Positions 11,901-23,900 of a DNA stretch of 64,000 bases are shown here, piece by piece. A program made the translations under genes and the position numbers. This DNA comes from Limnomonas spitsbergensis (lineage: Eukaryota > Chlorophyta > Chlorophyceae > Chlamydomonadales). The notes below the pieces were generated by a model. That model saw only the letters and a list, made by a program, of their open reading frames with translations, was not told where the DNA came from and did no database searches. The stretch is from positions 1,178,001 to 1,242,000 of the forward strand of contig JAYJMM010000081.1 of the NCBI GenBank assembly GCA_037349105.1. The letters run 5' to 3'. Position 1 is the stretch's first letter. The number at the start of each line of letters is the position of its first letter.

Positions 11901-14900
11901 GGTTACAATGAACCCGGCCTGTTCAGAAGGGTAAGTATGTCAGCAAAAGGTCACTTGGACTACAGCAGCTCACCCAGGGGTGGGTTACAATGAACCCGGC
12001 CTGTTCAGAAGGGAAAGTATGTCAGCAAAAGGTCACTTGGACTACAGCAGCTCACCCAGGGGTGGGTTACAATGAACCCGGCCTGTTCAGAAGGGAAAGT
12101 ATGTCAGCAAAAGGTCACTTGGACTACAGCAGCTCACCCAGGGGTGGGTTACTATGAACCCGGCCTGTTCAGAAGGGAAAGTATGTCAGCAAAAGGTCAC
12201 TTGGACTACAGCAGCTCACCCAGGGGTGGGTTACAATGAACCCGGCCTGTTCAGAAGGGAAAGTATGTCAGCAAAAGGTCACTTGGACTACAGCAGCTCA
12301 CCCAGGGGTGGGTTACAATGAACCTGGCCTGTTCAGAAGGGAAAGTATGTCAGCAAAAGGTCACTTGGACTACAGCAGCTCACCCAGGGGTGGGTTACAA
12401 TGAACCTGGCCTGTTCAGAAGGGAAAGTATGTCAGCAAAAGGTCACTTGGACTACAGCAGCTCACCCAGGGGTGGGTTACAATGAACCCGGCCTGTTCAG
12501 AAGGGAAAGTATGTCAGCAAAAGGTCACTTGGACTACAGCAGCTCACCCAGGGGTGGGTTACAATGAACCCGGCCTGTTCAGAAGGGAAAGTATGTCAGC
12601 AAAAGGTCACTTGGACTACAGCAGCTCACCCAGGGGTGGGTTACAATGAACCCGGCCTGTTCAGAAGGGAAAGTATGTCAGCAAAAGGTCACTTGGACTA
12701 CAGCAGCTCACCCAGGGGTGGGTTACAATGAACCCGGCCTGTTCAGAAGGGTAAGTATGTCAGCAAAAGGTCACTTGGACTACAGCAGCTCACCCAGGGG
12801 TGGGTTACAATGAACCTGGCCTGTTCAGAAGGGAAAGTATGTCAGCAAAAGGTCACTTGGACTACAGCAGCTCTCCCAGGGGTGGGTTACAATGAACCTG
12901 GCCTGTTCAGAAGGGAAAGTATGTCAGCAAAAGGTCACTTGGACTACAGCAGCTCACCCAGGGGTGGGTTACAATGAACCCGGCCTGTTCAGAAGGGAAA
13001 GTATGTCAGCAAAAGGTCACTTGGACTACAGCAGCTCACCCAGGGGTGGGTTACAATGAACCTGGCCTGTTCAGAAGGGTAAGTATGTCAGCAAAAGGTC
13101 ACTTGGACTACAGCAGCTCACCCAGGGGTGGGTTACAATGAACCCGGCCTGTTCAGAAGGGAAAGTATGTCAGCAAAAGGTCACTTGGACTACAGCAGCT
13201 CACCCAGGGGTGGGTTACAATGAACCTGGCCTGTTCAGAAGGGAAAGTATGTCAGCAAAAGGTCACTTGGACTACAGCAGCTCACCCAGGGGTGGGTTAC
13301 AATGAACCCGGCCTGTTCAGAAGGGAAAGTATGTCAGCAAAAGGTCACTTGGACTACAGCAGCTCACCCAGGGGTGGGTTACAATGAACCTGGCCTGTTC
13401 AGAAGGGAAAGTATGTCAGCAAAAGGTCACTTGGACTACAGCAGCTCACCCAGGGGTGGGTTACAATGAACCCGGCCTGTTCAGAAGGGAAAGTATGTCA
13501 GCAAAAGGTCACTTGGACTACAGCAGCTCACCCAGGGGTGGGTTACAATGAACCTGGCCTGTTCAGAAGGGTAAGTATGTCAGCAAAAGGTCACTTGGAC
13601 TACAGCAGCTCACCCAGGGGTGGGTTACAATGAACCTGGCCTGTTCAGAAGGGAAAGTATGTCAGCAAAAGGTCACTTGGACTACAGCAGCTCTCCCAGG
13701 GGTGGGTTACAATGAACCCGGCCTGTTCAGAAGGGAAAGTATGTCAGCAAAAGGTCACTTGGACTACAGCAGCTCACCCAGGGGTGGGTTACAATGAACC
13801 TGGCCTGTTCAGAAGGGAAAGTATGTCAGCAAAAGGTCACTTGGACTACAGCAGCTCACCCAGGGGTGGGTTACAATGAACCCGGCCTGTTCAGAAGGGA
13901 AAGTATGTCAGCAAAAGGTCACTCGGACTACAGCAGCTCACCCAGGGGTGGGTTACAATGAACCTGGCCTGTTCAGAAGGGAAAGTATGTCAGCAAAAGG
14001 TCACTTGGACTACAGCAGCTCACCCAGGGGTGGGTTACAATGAACCCGGCCTGTTCAGAAGGGAAAGTATGTCAGCAAAAGGTCACTTGGACTACAGCAG
14101 CTCACCCAGGGGTGGGTTACAATGAACCTGGCCTGTTCAGAAGGGAAAGTATGTCAGCAAAAGGTCACTTGGACTACAGCAGCTCACCCAGGGGTGGGTT
14201 ACAATGAACCCGGCCTGCACGAAAGGAAAAGCATGCAAGCGATTACCTAATTGTACTACAGCAGCTCTCCTGGACATGGGTTTCAATGAACCCATGGACA
14301 CATGGCCGCATGGGCGCATCGCATGTTGGAGGGGACTAATTTGATGAATGTAATGTAATGAATGTGGAGTCCTTTATTTTTCTTCACATGCATTGCAAAG
14401 GCTTTCCACAATGTAATGGTTGAAGAAACATTCCATGCTGATGGTTAGGATGGGCTTAAGCCTGGGTCGAAAAATCCCCGGGGGAAAAGCTCATATACAA
14501 AATACGTATGTACGGTATGTACGGCATGCAGCATCAGGGTATACAGCATGCACCAGCCCTAATAGATGAGAATGAGCATGTTAGCAATAGGCCAGCTGGA
14601 CTGGAGCAGCTCTACTGGACATGCCCCTCAACAAACCCGGCCTGTGAAGAAGTGTTAATGATTCAAAACAGACCCAAATAGACTGCAATAAACCAAGGGC
14701 TGTTTTAAGGTCGAATAACCTGAAGGTGGCCCTGTCGGAACCTGGCCTTTTAACAGATAAAACAACAACATGAGAGCTGTCTTCAGCTTCGCTCCAGCAA
14801 CACTTGAGCAGCTCTCCGGAGGTGGTAGGCTTTGCAGAATCCATCTGGTTGGTGCAACATAGCATGAAGTTTTTTTAACGCCACTAAAGCTGCATCCCGG

Positions 14901-17900
14901 AGATGGGCTTAAAGGAACTGGACCTCTTGACAGCTATGAGGCTACATTCAACTACATGTCAGCTACACTACATACGCATCCCAAAAGAGGGTCTCATGGA
15001 GCCCAGCCTGTGGACACAAATTTGACGTAACCCATCACCCCCCTCATCAGAATTTGTGAAACCCATATCCTCAACTCCACACGCCAGTTCAGCAGTTTTG
15101 CTTCAGCCTTACCCCCATAAGCCCCTCACCACAATTGTTGAAACCCTGATCCATAACCCAACACACCAGCTCCTCTTCCTTCTTAAACAATGACCTCAAT
15201 CCCACTCACCAGCTCAGCGTCCTTCTTGAACCAACGACCTCGATCCCACTTGCCAGCTCAGCGTCATTGCTACAGCCGTAACCCCCATAACCCCTCACCA
15301 CAATGATTGTATCCATTATCCTGAACCCCACTCACCAGCTCAGCATTGTTACCACAGCCCTTAACCCTGACCCCCCCCCAATGACAATGGAAACCCTGAT
15401 CCTGAACCCAACTTACCAGCTCGGTGTCATTGCTACAGCCGTAACCCCCACACCCTGATCCTGAACCCAACTTACCAGCTCGGTGTCATTGCTATAGCTG
15501 TAACCCCCACACCCTGATCCTGAACCCAACTTGCCAGCTCAATGTCATTGCTGCAGCCGTTACCCCCACACCCTGATCCTGAACCCAACTTGCCAGCTCG
15601 GTGTTATTGCTACAGCCGTAACCCCCACACCCTGATCCTGAACCCAACTTGCCAGCTCAGCGTCGTTCTTGATGGACTTGGCCGTGACCACCGGTGACAT
15701 GTGTTCAAAAAAGGTCTTCTTCGGGGAGGACGGCGCCGCGGCCGTAGAGCCGTCGCCATTGGGACGAGCCTTCTTGCGGGCGCTGCCGCCGTCCTTACCT
15801 AGGTTTCAGGGTCGGGGGTCAGGAGTCAGGGATCGGGGTTCAGGGGTCGGGTTCAGGGTTCAGGGTTCAGAGTCTGGGTTTCAGGTTTCAGGGTGTGAGT
15901 TGGAGGCTTCAGCTTTATGGATCGGATTTAACCAGGCAGCAAATACGGGCCCTATCTAAATTGAAGTGTTTTTGGAGCCACAAACACAAGTTCAGCTGGA
16001 CACTGAGCCAACCCTTTGCTCATCTCACAATCTCCGGCCGCAAACAGCCCTGAAGCCATTTTACGCGCTCTCCGCCGCCTCCCTGGCATCCAGTGAGATG
16101 GCGTACGGAACCCTGCTGGGATCTTGCCCCCTACATCCAAACGTAAATTCCTTGGGTGTGGTAGCCATTTCTCAAGCTCCCTCTCCGGAATCGAACCCGT
16201 ATCCTCCGTCACCAGTTACCCCCATGGCCTCTATCCTACCAAGCTGAGCACGGTGCCCACCCTTTACACAGCTCGCCATCCCGGCATATAATAAACCCGA
16301 ACCCACTTTTTGCGCCCTCAGCCGCCTCGCTGGCCGCCAAGAAGATGGCATACGATACCTTGCTGGGATCTTGCCCCCCACATCCAAACGTCAAACTGAG
16401 CACTGAGCCCACCCTTTGCACAGCTCGTTTTCCCGGCATGTCATAAACCCGAACCCACTTTTCGCGCCCTCAGCCGCCTCGCTGGCCGCCAAGAAGATGG
16501 CGTACGAGACCTTGCTTGGGTCCAGCCACAGGGTCTTGCCCACAGCTGCCAAGGAGGAGACGTCAGGGACCATCCGCTCATATGGCACGACCTCAACACC
16601 AGATGCCTGCAAGCATGAGGGTTTAGGATTAAAGAATAAGGGATGGGGGTCCGTGGTTTGGGGAAATGCAACCAAGGAGGAGACATCCGGGACCATGCGC
16701 TCATATGGAACAATCTCAACACCAGATGCCTGTAGGTTTGAGGGTTTGGTCATTCAACACTCGTGATGATGTTTTGGGGGTTAGGATTCAGGGTTCCGAG
16801 TCCTCCCATCTCCTCCTCCTCCCATCTCCTCCTCCTCCCATCTCCTCCTCCTCCCATCTCCTCCTCCTCCCATCTCCTCCTCCTCCCATCTCCTCCTCCT
16901 CCCATCTCCTCCTCCTCCCATCTCCTCCTCCTCCCATCTCCTCCTCCTCCCATCTCCTCCTCCTCCCATCTACTCCTCCTCCCATCTACTCAGGCTTACC
17001 TTGAGGTGCTCTGCGACCTCAGGCGGTACCTTGGCTGCATCCACATACAGCTTGGCCGGGCCCTCCAGGGGCAAGACTGCGGTGTGGTGCGAGGGTTAAC
17101 TTTTTCAGTGGTCAGGGTTCAGGACTGGGGTGCCTGACTTTACGGGCGGCACCCAAGCAGCGTCCATGTTAAACTTGGATAGGCCCTCCAGGGGTAATAC
17201 TGTGGTTTGGAGCAAGGGTTCCGGTTAAAAGAGGTTACAGTGCTCAGGGTTCAGGATTAAGATGCCAGACTTTGCAGGCGGCACCCAAGCAGCGTCCATG
17301 TTAAGAGTTCAGGGATGATGTGCCAGACTTTGCAGGCGGCACCCAAGCAGCGTCCATGTTAAGGGTTCAGGGATGATGTGCCAGACTTTGCAGGCGGCAC
17401 CCAAGCAGCGTCCATGTTAAGGGTTCAGGGATGATGTGCCAGACTTTGCAGGCGGCACCCAAGCAGCGTCCATGTTAAGAGTTCAGGGATGATGTGCCAG
17501 ACTTTGCAGGCGGCACCCAAGCAGCGTCCATGTTAAGAGTTCAGGGATGATGTGCCAGACTTTGCAGGCGGCACCCAAGCAGCGTCCCTGTTAAGAGTTC
17601 AGGGATGATGTGCCAGACTTTGCAGGCGGCACCCAAGCAGCGTCCATGTTAAGGGTTCAGGGATGATGTGCCAGACTTTGCAGGCGGCACCCAAGCAGTG
17701 TCCATGTTAAGAGTTCAGGGATGATGTGCCAGACTTTGCAGGCGGCACCCAGACAGCGTCCATGTTAAGGGTTCAGGGATGATGTGCCAGACTTTGCAGG
17801 CGGCACCCAGACAGCGTCCATGTTAAGGGTTCAGGGATGATGTGCCAGACTTTGCAGGCGGCACCCAAGCAGCGTCCCTGTTAAGAGTTCAGGGATGATG

Positions 17901-20900
17901 TGCCAGACTTTGCAGGCGGCACCCAAGCAGCGTCCCTGTTAAGAGTTCAGGGATGATGTGCCAGACTTTGCAGGCGGCACCCAAGCAGCGTCCATGTTAA
18001 GAGTTCAGGGATGATGTGCCAGACTTTGCAGGCGGCACCCAGACAGCGTCCATGTTAAGGGTTCAGGGATGATGTGCCAGACTTTGCAGGCGGCACCCAG
18101 ACAGCGTCCATGTTAAGGGTTCAGGGATGATGTGCCAGACTTTGCAGGCGGCACCCAAGCAGCGTCCCTGTTAAGAGTTCAGGGATGATGTGCCAGACTT
18201 TGCAGGCGGCACCCAAGCAGCGTCCCTGTTAAGGGTTCAGGGATGATGTGCCAGACTTTGCAGGCGGCACCCAAGCAGCGTCCCTGTTAAGAGTTCAGGG
18301 ATGATGTGCCAGACTTTGCAGGCGGCACCCAAGCAGCGTCCATGTTCAGGGTTCAGGGATGATGTGCCAGACTTTGCAGGCGGCACCCAAGCAGCGTCCA
18401 TGTTAAGGGTTCAGGGATGATGTGCCAGACTTTGCAGGCGGCACCCAAGCAGCGTCCATGTTAAGGGTTCAGGGATGATGTGCCAGACTTTGCAGGCGGC
18501 ACCCAAGCAGCGTCCATGTTCAGGGTTCAGGGATGATGTGCCAGACTTTGCAGGCGGCAACCAAGCAGCGTCCATGTTAAGAGTTCAGGGATGATGTGCC
18601 AGACTTTGCAGGCGGCACCCAAGCAGCGTCCATGTTAAGGGTTCAGGGATGATGTGCCAGACTTTGCAGGCGGCACCCAAGCAGCGTCCCTGTTAAGAGT
18701 TCAGGGATGATGTGCCAGACTTTGCAGGCGGCACCCAAGCAGCGTCCATGTTAAGGGTTCAGGGATGATGTGCCAGACTTTGCAGGCGGCACCCAAGCAG
18801 CGTCCATGTTAAGAGTTCAGGGATGATGTGCCAGACTTTGCAGGCGGCACCCAGACAGCGTCCATGTTAAGAGTTCAGGGATGATGTGCCAGACTTTGCA
18901 GGCGGCACCCAAGCAGCGTCCATGTTAAGGGTTCAGGGATGATGTGCCAGACTTTGCAGGCGGCACCCAAGCAGCGTCCATGTTAAGGGTTCAGGGATGA
19001 TGTGCCAGACTTTGCAGGCGGCACCCAAGCAGCGTCCCTGTTAAGAGTTCAGGGATGATGTGCCAGACTTTGCAGGCGGCACCCAGACAGCGTCCATGTT
19101 AAGGGTTCAGGGATGATGTGCCAGACTTTGCAGGCGGCACCCAGACAGCGTCCATGTTAAGGGTTCAGGGATGATGTGCCAGACTTTGCAGGCGGCACCC
19201 AAGCAGCGTCCATGTTAAGGGTTCAGGGATGATGTGCCAGACTTTGCAGGCGGCACCCAAGCAGCGTCCATGTTAAGAGTTCAGGGATGATGTGCCAGAC
19301 TTTGCAGGCGGCACCCAAGCAGCGTCCCTGTTAAGAGTTCAGGGATGATGTGCCAGACTTTGCAGGCGGCACCCAAGCAGCGTCCATGTTAAGGGTTCAG
19401 GGATGATGTGCCAGACTTTGCAGGCGGCACCCAAGCAGCGTCCATGTTAAGAGTTCAGGGATGATGTGCCAGACTTTGCAGGCGGCACCCAGACAGCGTC
19501 CATGTTAAGAGTTCAGGGATGATGTGCCAGACTTTGCAGGCGGCACCCAAGCAGCGTCCATGTTAAGGGTTCAGGGATGATGTGCCAGACTTTGCAGGCG
19601 GCACCCAAGCAGCGTCCATGTTAAGGGTTCAGGGATGATGTGCCAGACTTTGCAGGCGGCACCCAAGCAGCGTCCCTGTTAAGAGTTCAGGGATGATGTG
19701 CCAGACTTTGCAGGCGGCACCCAGACAGCGTCCATGTTAAGGGTTCAGGGATGATGTGCCAGACTTTGCAGGCGGCACCCAGACAGCGTCCATGTTAAGG
19801 GTTCAGGGATGATGTGCCAGACTTTGCAGGCGGCACCCAAGCAGCGTCCATGTTAAGGGTTCAGGGATGATGTGCCAGACTTTGCAGGCGGCACCCAAGC
19901 AGCGTCCATGTTAAGAGTTCAGGGATGATGTGCCAGACTTTGCAGGCGGCACCCAAGCAGCGTCCATGTTAAGAGTTCAGGGATGATGTGCCAGACTTTG
20001 CAGGCGGCACCCAGACAGCGTCCATGTTAAGGGTTCAGGGATGATGTGCCAGACTTTGCAGGCGGCACCCAAGCAGCGTCCATGTTAAGAGTTCAGGGAT
20101 GATGTGCCAGACTTTGCAGGCGGCACCCAAGCAGCGTCCCTGTTAAGAGTTCAGGGATGATGTGCCAGACTTTGCAGGCGGCACCCAAGCAGCGTCCATG
20201 TTAAGGGTTCAGGGATGATGTGCCAGACTTTGCAGGCGGCACCCAAGCAGCGTCCCTGTTAAGAGTTCAGGGATGATGTGCCAGACTTTGCAGGCGGCAC
20301 CCAAGCAGCGTCCATGTTAAGAGTTCAGGGATGATGTGCCAGACTTTGCAGGCGGCACCCAAGCAGCGTCCATGTTAAGGGTTCAGGGATGATGTGCCAG
20401 GCTTTGCAGGCGGCACCCAAGCAGCGTCCCTGTTAAGAGTTCAGGGATGATGTGCCAGACTTTGCAGGCGGCACCCAAGCAGCGTCCATGTTAAGGGTTC
20501 AGGGATGATGTGCCAGACTTTGCAGGCGGCACCCAAGCAGCGTCCCTGTTAAGAGTTCAGGGATGATGTGCCAGACTTTGCAGGCGGCACCCAGACAGCG
20601 TCCCTGTTAAGAGTTCAGGGATGATGTGCCAGACTTTGCAGGCGGCACCCAGACAGCGTCCATGTTAAGAGTTCAGGGATGATGTGCCAGACTTTGCAGG
20701 CGGCACCCAAGCAGCGTCCATGTTAAGGGTTCAGGGATGATGTGCCAGACTTTGCAGGCGGCACCCAAGCAGCGTCCATGTTAAGAGTTCAGGGATGATG
20801 TGCCAGACTTTGCAGGCGGCACCCAAGCAGCGTCCATGTTAAGGGTTCAGGGATGATGTGCCAGACTTTGCAGGCGGCACCCAAGCAGCGTCCCTGTTAA

Positions 20901-23900
20901 GAGTTCAGGGATGATGTGCCAGACTTTGCAGGCGGCACCCAAGCAGCGTCCCTGTTAAGAGTTCAGGGATGATGTGCCAGACTTTGCAGGCGGCACCCAA
21001 GCAGCGTCCCTGTTAAGAGTTCAGGGATGATGTGCCAGACTTTGCAGGCGGCACCCAAGCAGCGTCCCTGTTAAGAGTTCAGGGATGATGTGCCAGACTT
21101 TGCAGGCGGCACCCAAGCAGCGTCCATGTTAAGGGTTCAGGGATGATGTGCCAGACTTTGCAGGCGGCACCCAAGCAGCGTCCATGTTAAGAGTTCAGGG
21201 ATGATGTGCCAGACTTTGCAGGCGGCACCCAAGCAGCGTCCATGTTAAGAGTTCAGGGATGATGTGCCAGACTTTGCAGGCGGCACCCAGACAGCGTCCA
21301 TGTTAAGGGTTCAGGGATGATGTGCCAGACTTTGCAGGCGGCACCCAGGCAGCGTCCATGTTAAGAGTTCAGGGATGATGTGCCAGACTTTGCAGGCGGC
21401 ACCCAAGCAGCGTCCCTGTTAAGAGTTCAGGGATGATGTGCCAGACTTTGCAGGCGGCACCCAAGCAGCGTCCATGTTAAGGGTTCAGGGATGATGTGCC
21501 AGACTTTGCAGGCGGCACCCAAGCAGCGTCCCTGTTAAGAGTTCAGGGATGATGTGCCAGACTTTGCAGGCGGCACCCAAGCAGCGTCCATGTTAAGAGT
21601 TCAGGGATGATGTGCCAGACTTTGCAGGCGGCACCCAAGCAGCGTCCATGTTAAGGGTTCAGGGATGATGTGCCAGGCTTTGCAGGCGGCACCCAAGCAG
21701 CGTCCCTGTTAAGAGTTCAGGGATGATGTGCCAGACTTTGCAGGCGGCACCCAAGCAGCGTCCATGTTAAGGGTTCAGGGATGATGTGCCAGACTTTGCA
21801 GGCGGCACCCAAGCAGCGTCCCTGTTAAGAGTTCAGGGATGATGTGCCAGACTTTGCAGGCGGCACCCAGACAGCGTCCCTGTTAAGAGTTCAGGGATGA
21901 TGTGCCAGACTTTGCAGGCGGCACCCAGACAGCGTCCATGTTAAGAGTTCAGGGATGATGTGCCAGACTTTGCAGGCGGCACCCAAGCAGCGTCCATGTT
22001 AAGGGTTCAGGGATGATGTGCCAGACTTTGCAGGCGGCACCCAAGCAGCGTCCATGTTAAGAGTTCAGGGATGATGTGCCAGACTTTGCAGGCGGCACCC
22101 AAGCAGCGTCCATGTTAAGGGTTCAGGGATGATGTGCCAGACTTTGCAGGCGGCACCCAAGCAGCGTCCCTGTTAAGAGTTCAGGGATGATGTGCCAGAC
22201 TTTGCAGGCGGCACCCAAGCAGCGTCCCTGTTAAGAGTTCAGGGATGATGTGCCAGACTTTGCAGGCGGCACCCAAGCAGCGTCCCTGTTAAGAGTTCAG
22301 GGATGATGTGCCAGACTTTGCAGGCGGCACCCAAGCAGCGTCCCTGTTAAGAGTTCAGGGATGATGTGCCAGACTTTGCAGGCGGCACCCAAGCAGCGTC
22401 CCTGTTAAGAGTTCAGGGATGATGTGCCAGACTTTGCAGGCGGCAACCAAGCAGCGTCCCTGTTAAGAGTTCAGGGATGATGTGCCAGACTTTGCAGGCG
22501 GCACCCAAGCAGCGTCCATGTTAAGAGTTCAGGGATGATGTGCCAGACTTTGCAGGCGGCACCCAGACAGCGTCCATGTTAAGGGTTCAGGGATGATGTG
22601 CCAGACTTTGCAGGCGGCACCCAAGCAGCGTCCCTGTTAAGAGTTCAGGGATGATGTGCCAGACTTTGCAGGCGGCACCCAAGCAGCGTCCATGTTCAGG
22701 GTTCAGGGATGATGTGCCAGACTTTGCAGGCGGCAACCAAGCAGCGTCCATGTTCAGGGTTCAGGGATGATGTGCCAGACTTTGCAGGCGGCACCCAGAC
22801 AGCGTCCATGTTAAGGGTTCAGGGATGATGTGCCAGACTTTGCAGGCGGCACCCAAGCAGCGTCCCTGTTAAGAGTTCAGGGATGATGTGCCAGACTTTG
22901 CAGGCGGCACCCAAGCAGCGTCCCTGTTAAGAGTTCAGGGATGATGTGCCAGACTTTGCAGGCGGCACCCAAGCAGCGTCCATGTTAAGAGTTCAGGGAT
23001 GATGTGCCAGACTTTGCAGGCAGCAACCAAGCAGCGTCCATGTTAAGAGTTCAGGGATGATGTGCCAGACTTTGCAGGCGGCAACCAAGCAGCGTCCATG
23101 TTAAGGGTTCAGGGATGATGTGCCAGACTTTGCAGGCGGCAACCAAGCAGCGTCCATGTTAAGAGTTCAGGGATGATGTGCCAGACTTTGCAGGCGGCAC
23201 CCAAGCAGCGTCCATGTTAAGAGTTCAGGGATGATGTGCCAGACTTTGCAGGCGGCACCCAAGCAGCGTCCATGTTAAGAGTTCAGGGATGATGTGCCAG
23301 ACTTTGCAGGCAGCAACCAAGCAGCGTCCATGTTAAGAGTTCAGGGATGATGTGCCAGACTTTGCAGGCGGCAACCAAGCAGCGTCCATGTTAAGGGTTC
23401 AGGGATGATGTGCCAGACTTTGCAGGCGGCAACCAAGCAGCGTCCATGTTAAGAGTTCAGGGATGATGTGCCAGACTTTGCAGGCGGCACCCAAGCAGCG
23501 TCCATGTTAAGAGTTCAGGGATGATGTGCCAGACTTTGCAGGCGGCAACCAAGCAGCGTCCATGTTAAGGGTTCAGGGATGATGTGCCAGACTTTGCAGG
23601 CGGCACCCAGACAGCGTCCATGTTCAGGGTTCAGGGATGATGTGCCAGACTTTGCAGGCGGCACCCAAGCAGCGTCCATGTTAAGAGTTCAGGGATGATG
23701 TGCCAGACTTTGCAGGCGGCACCCAGACAGCGTCCATGTTCAGGGTTCAGGGATGATGTGCCAGACTTTGCAGGCGGCACCCAGACAGCGTCCATGTTAA
23801 GAGTTCAGGGATGATGTGCCAGACTTTGCAGGCGGCACCCAGACAGCGTCCATGTTCAGGGTTCAGGGATGATGTGCCAGACTTTGCAGGCGGCAACCAA

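Noticed and set aside
11290..14300. Array as a possible regulatory RNA or CRISPR-type locus
   Set aside because: No unique spacers; the sequence is accounted for by exon 8 acceptor copies.
16170..16215. GGAATCGAACCC resembling the T-loop end of a tRNA on the minus strand
   Set aside because: No matching acceptor or anticodon arms could be folded, and the area lies between exon 6 copies. A similar lone GGGTTCGAA at 2176 was rejected for the same reason.
16666..17137. Ser/Leu/Pro-repeat proteins on both strands
   Set aside because: Translation of the 16-nt CTCCTC minisatellite in aminopeptidase P intron 5.
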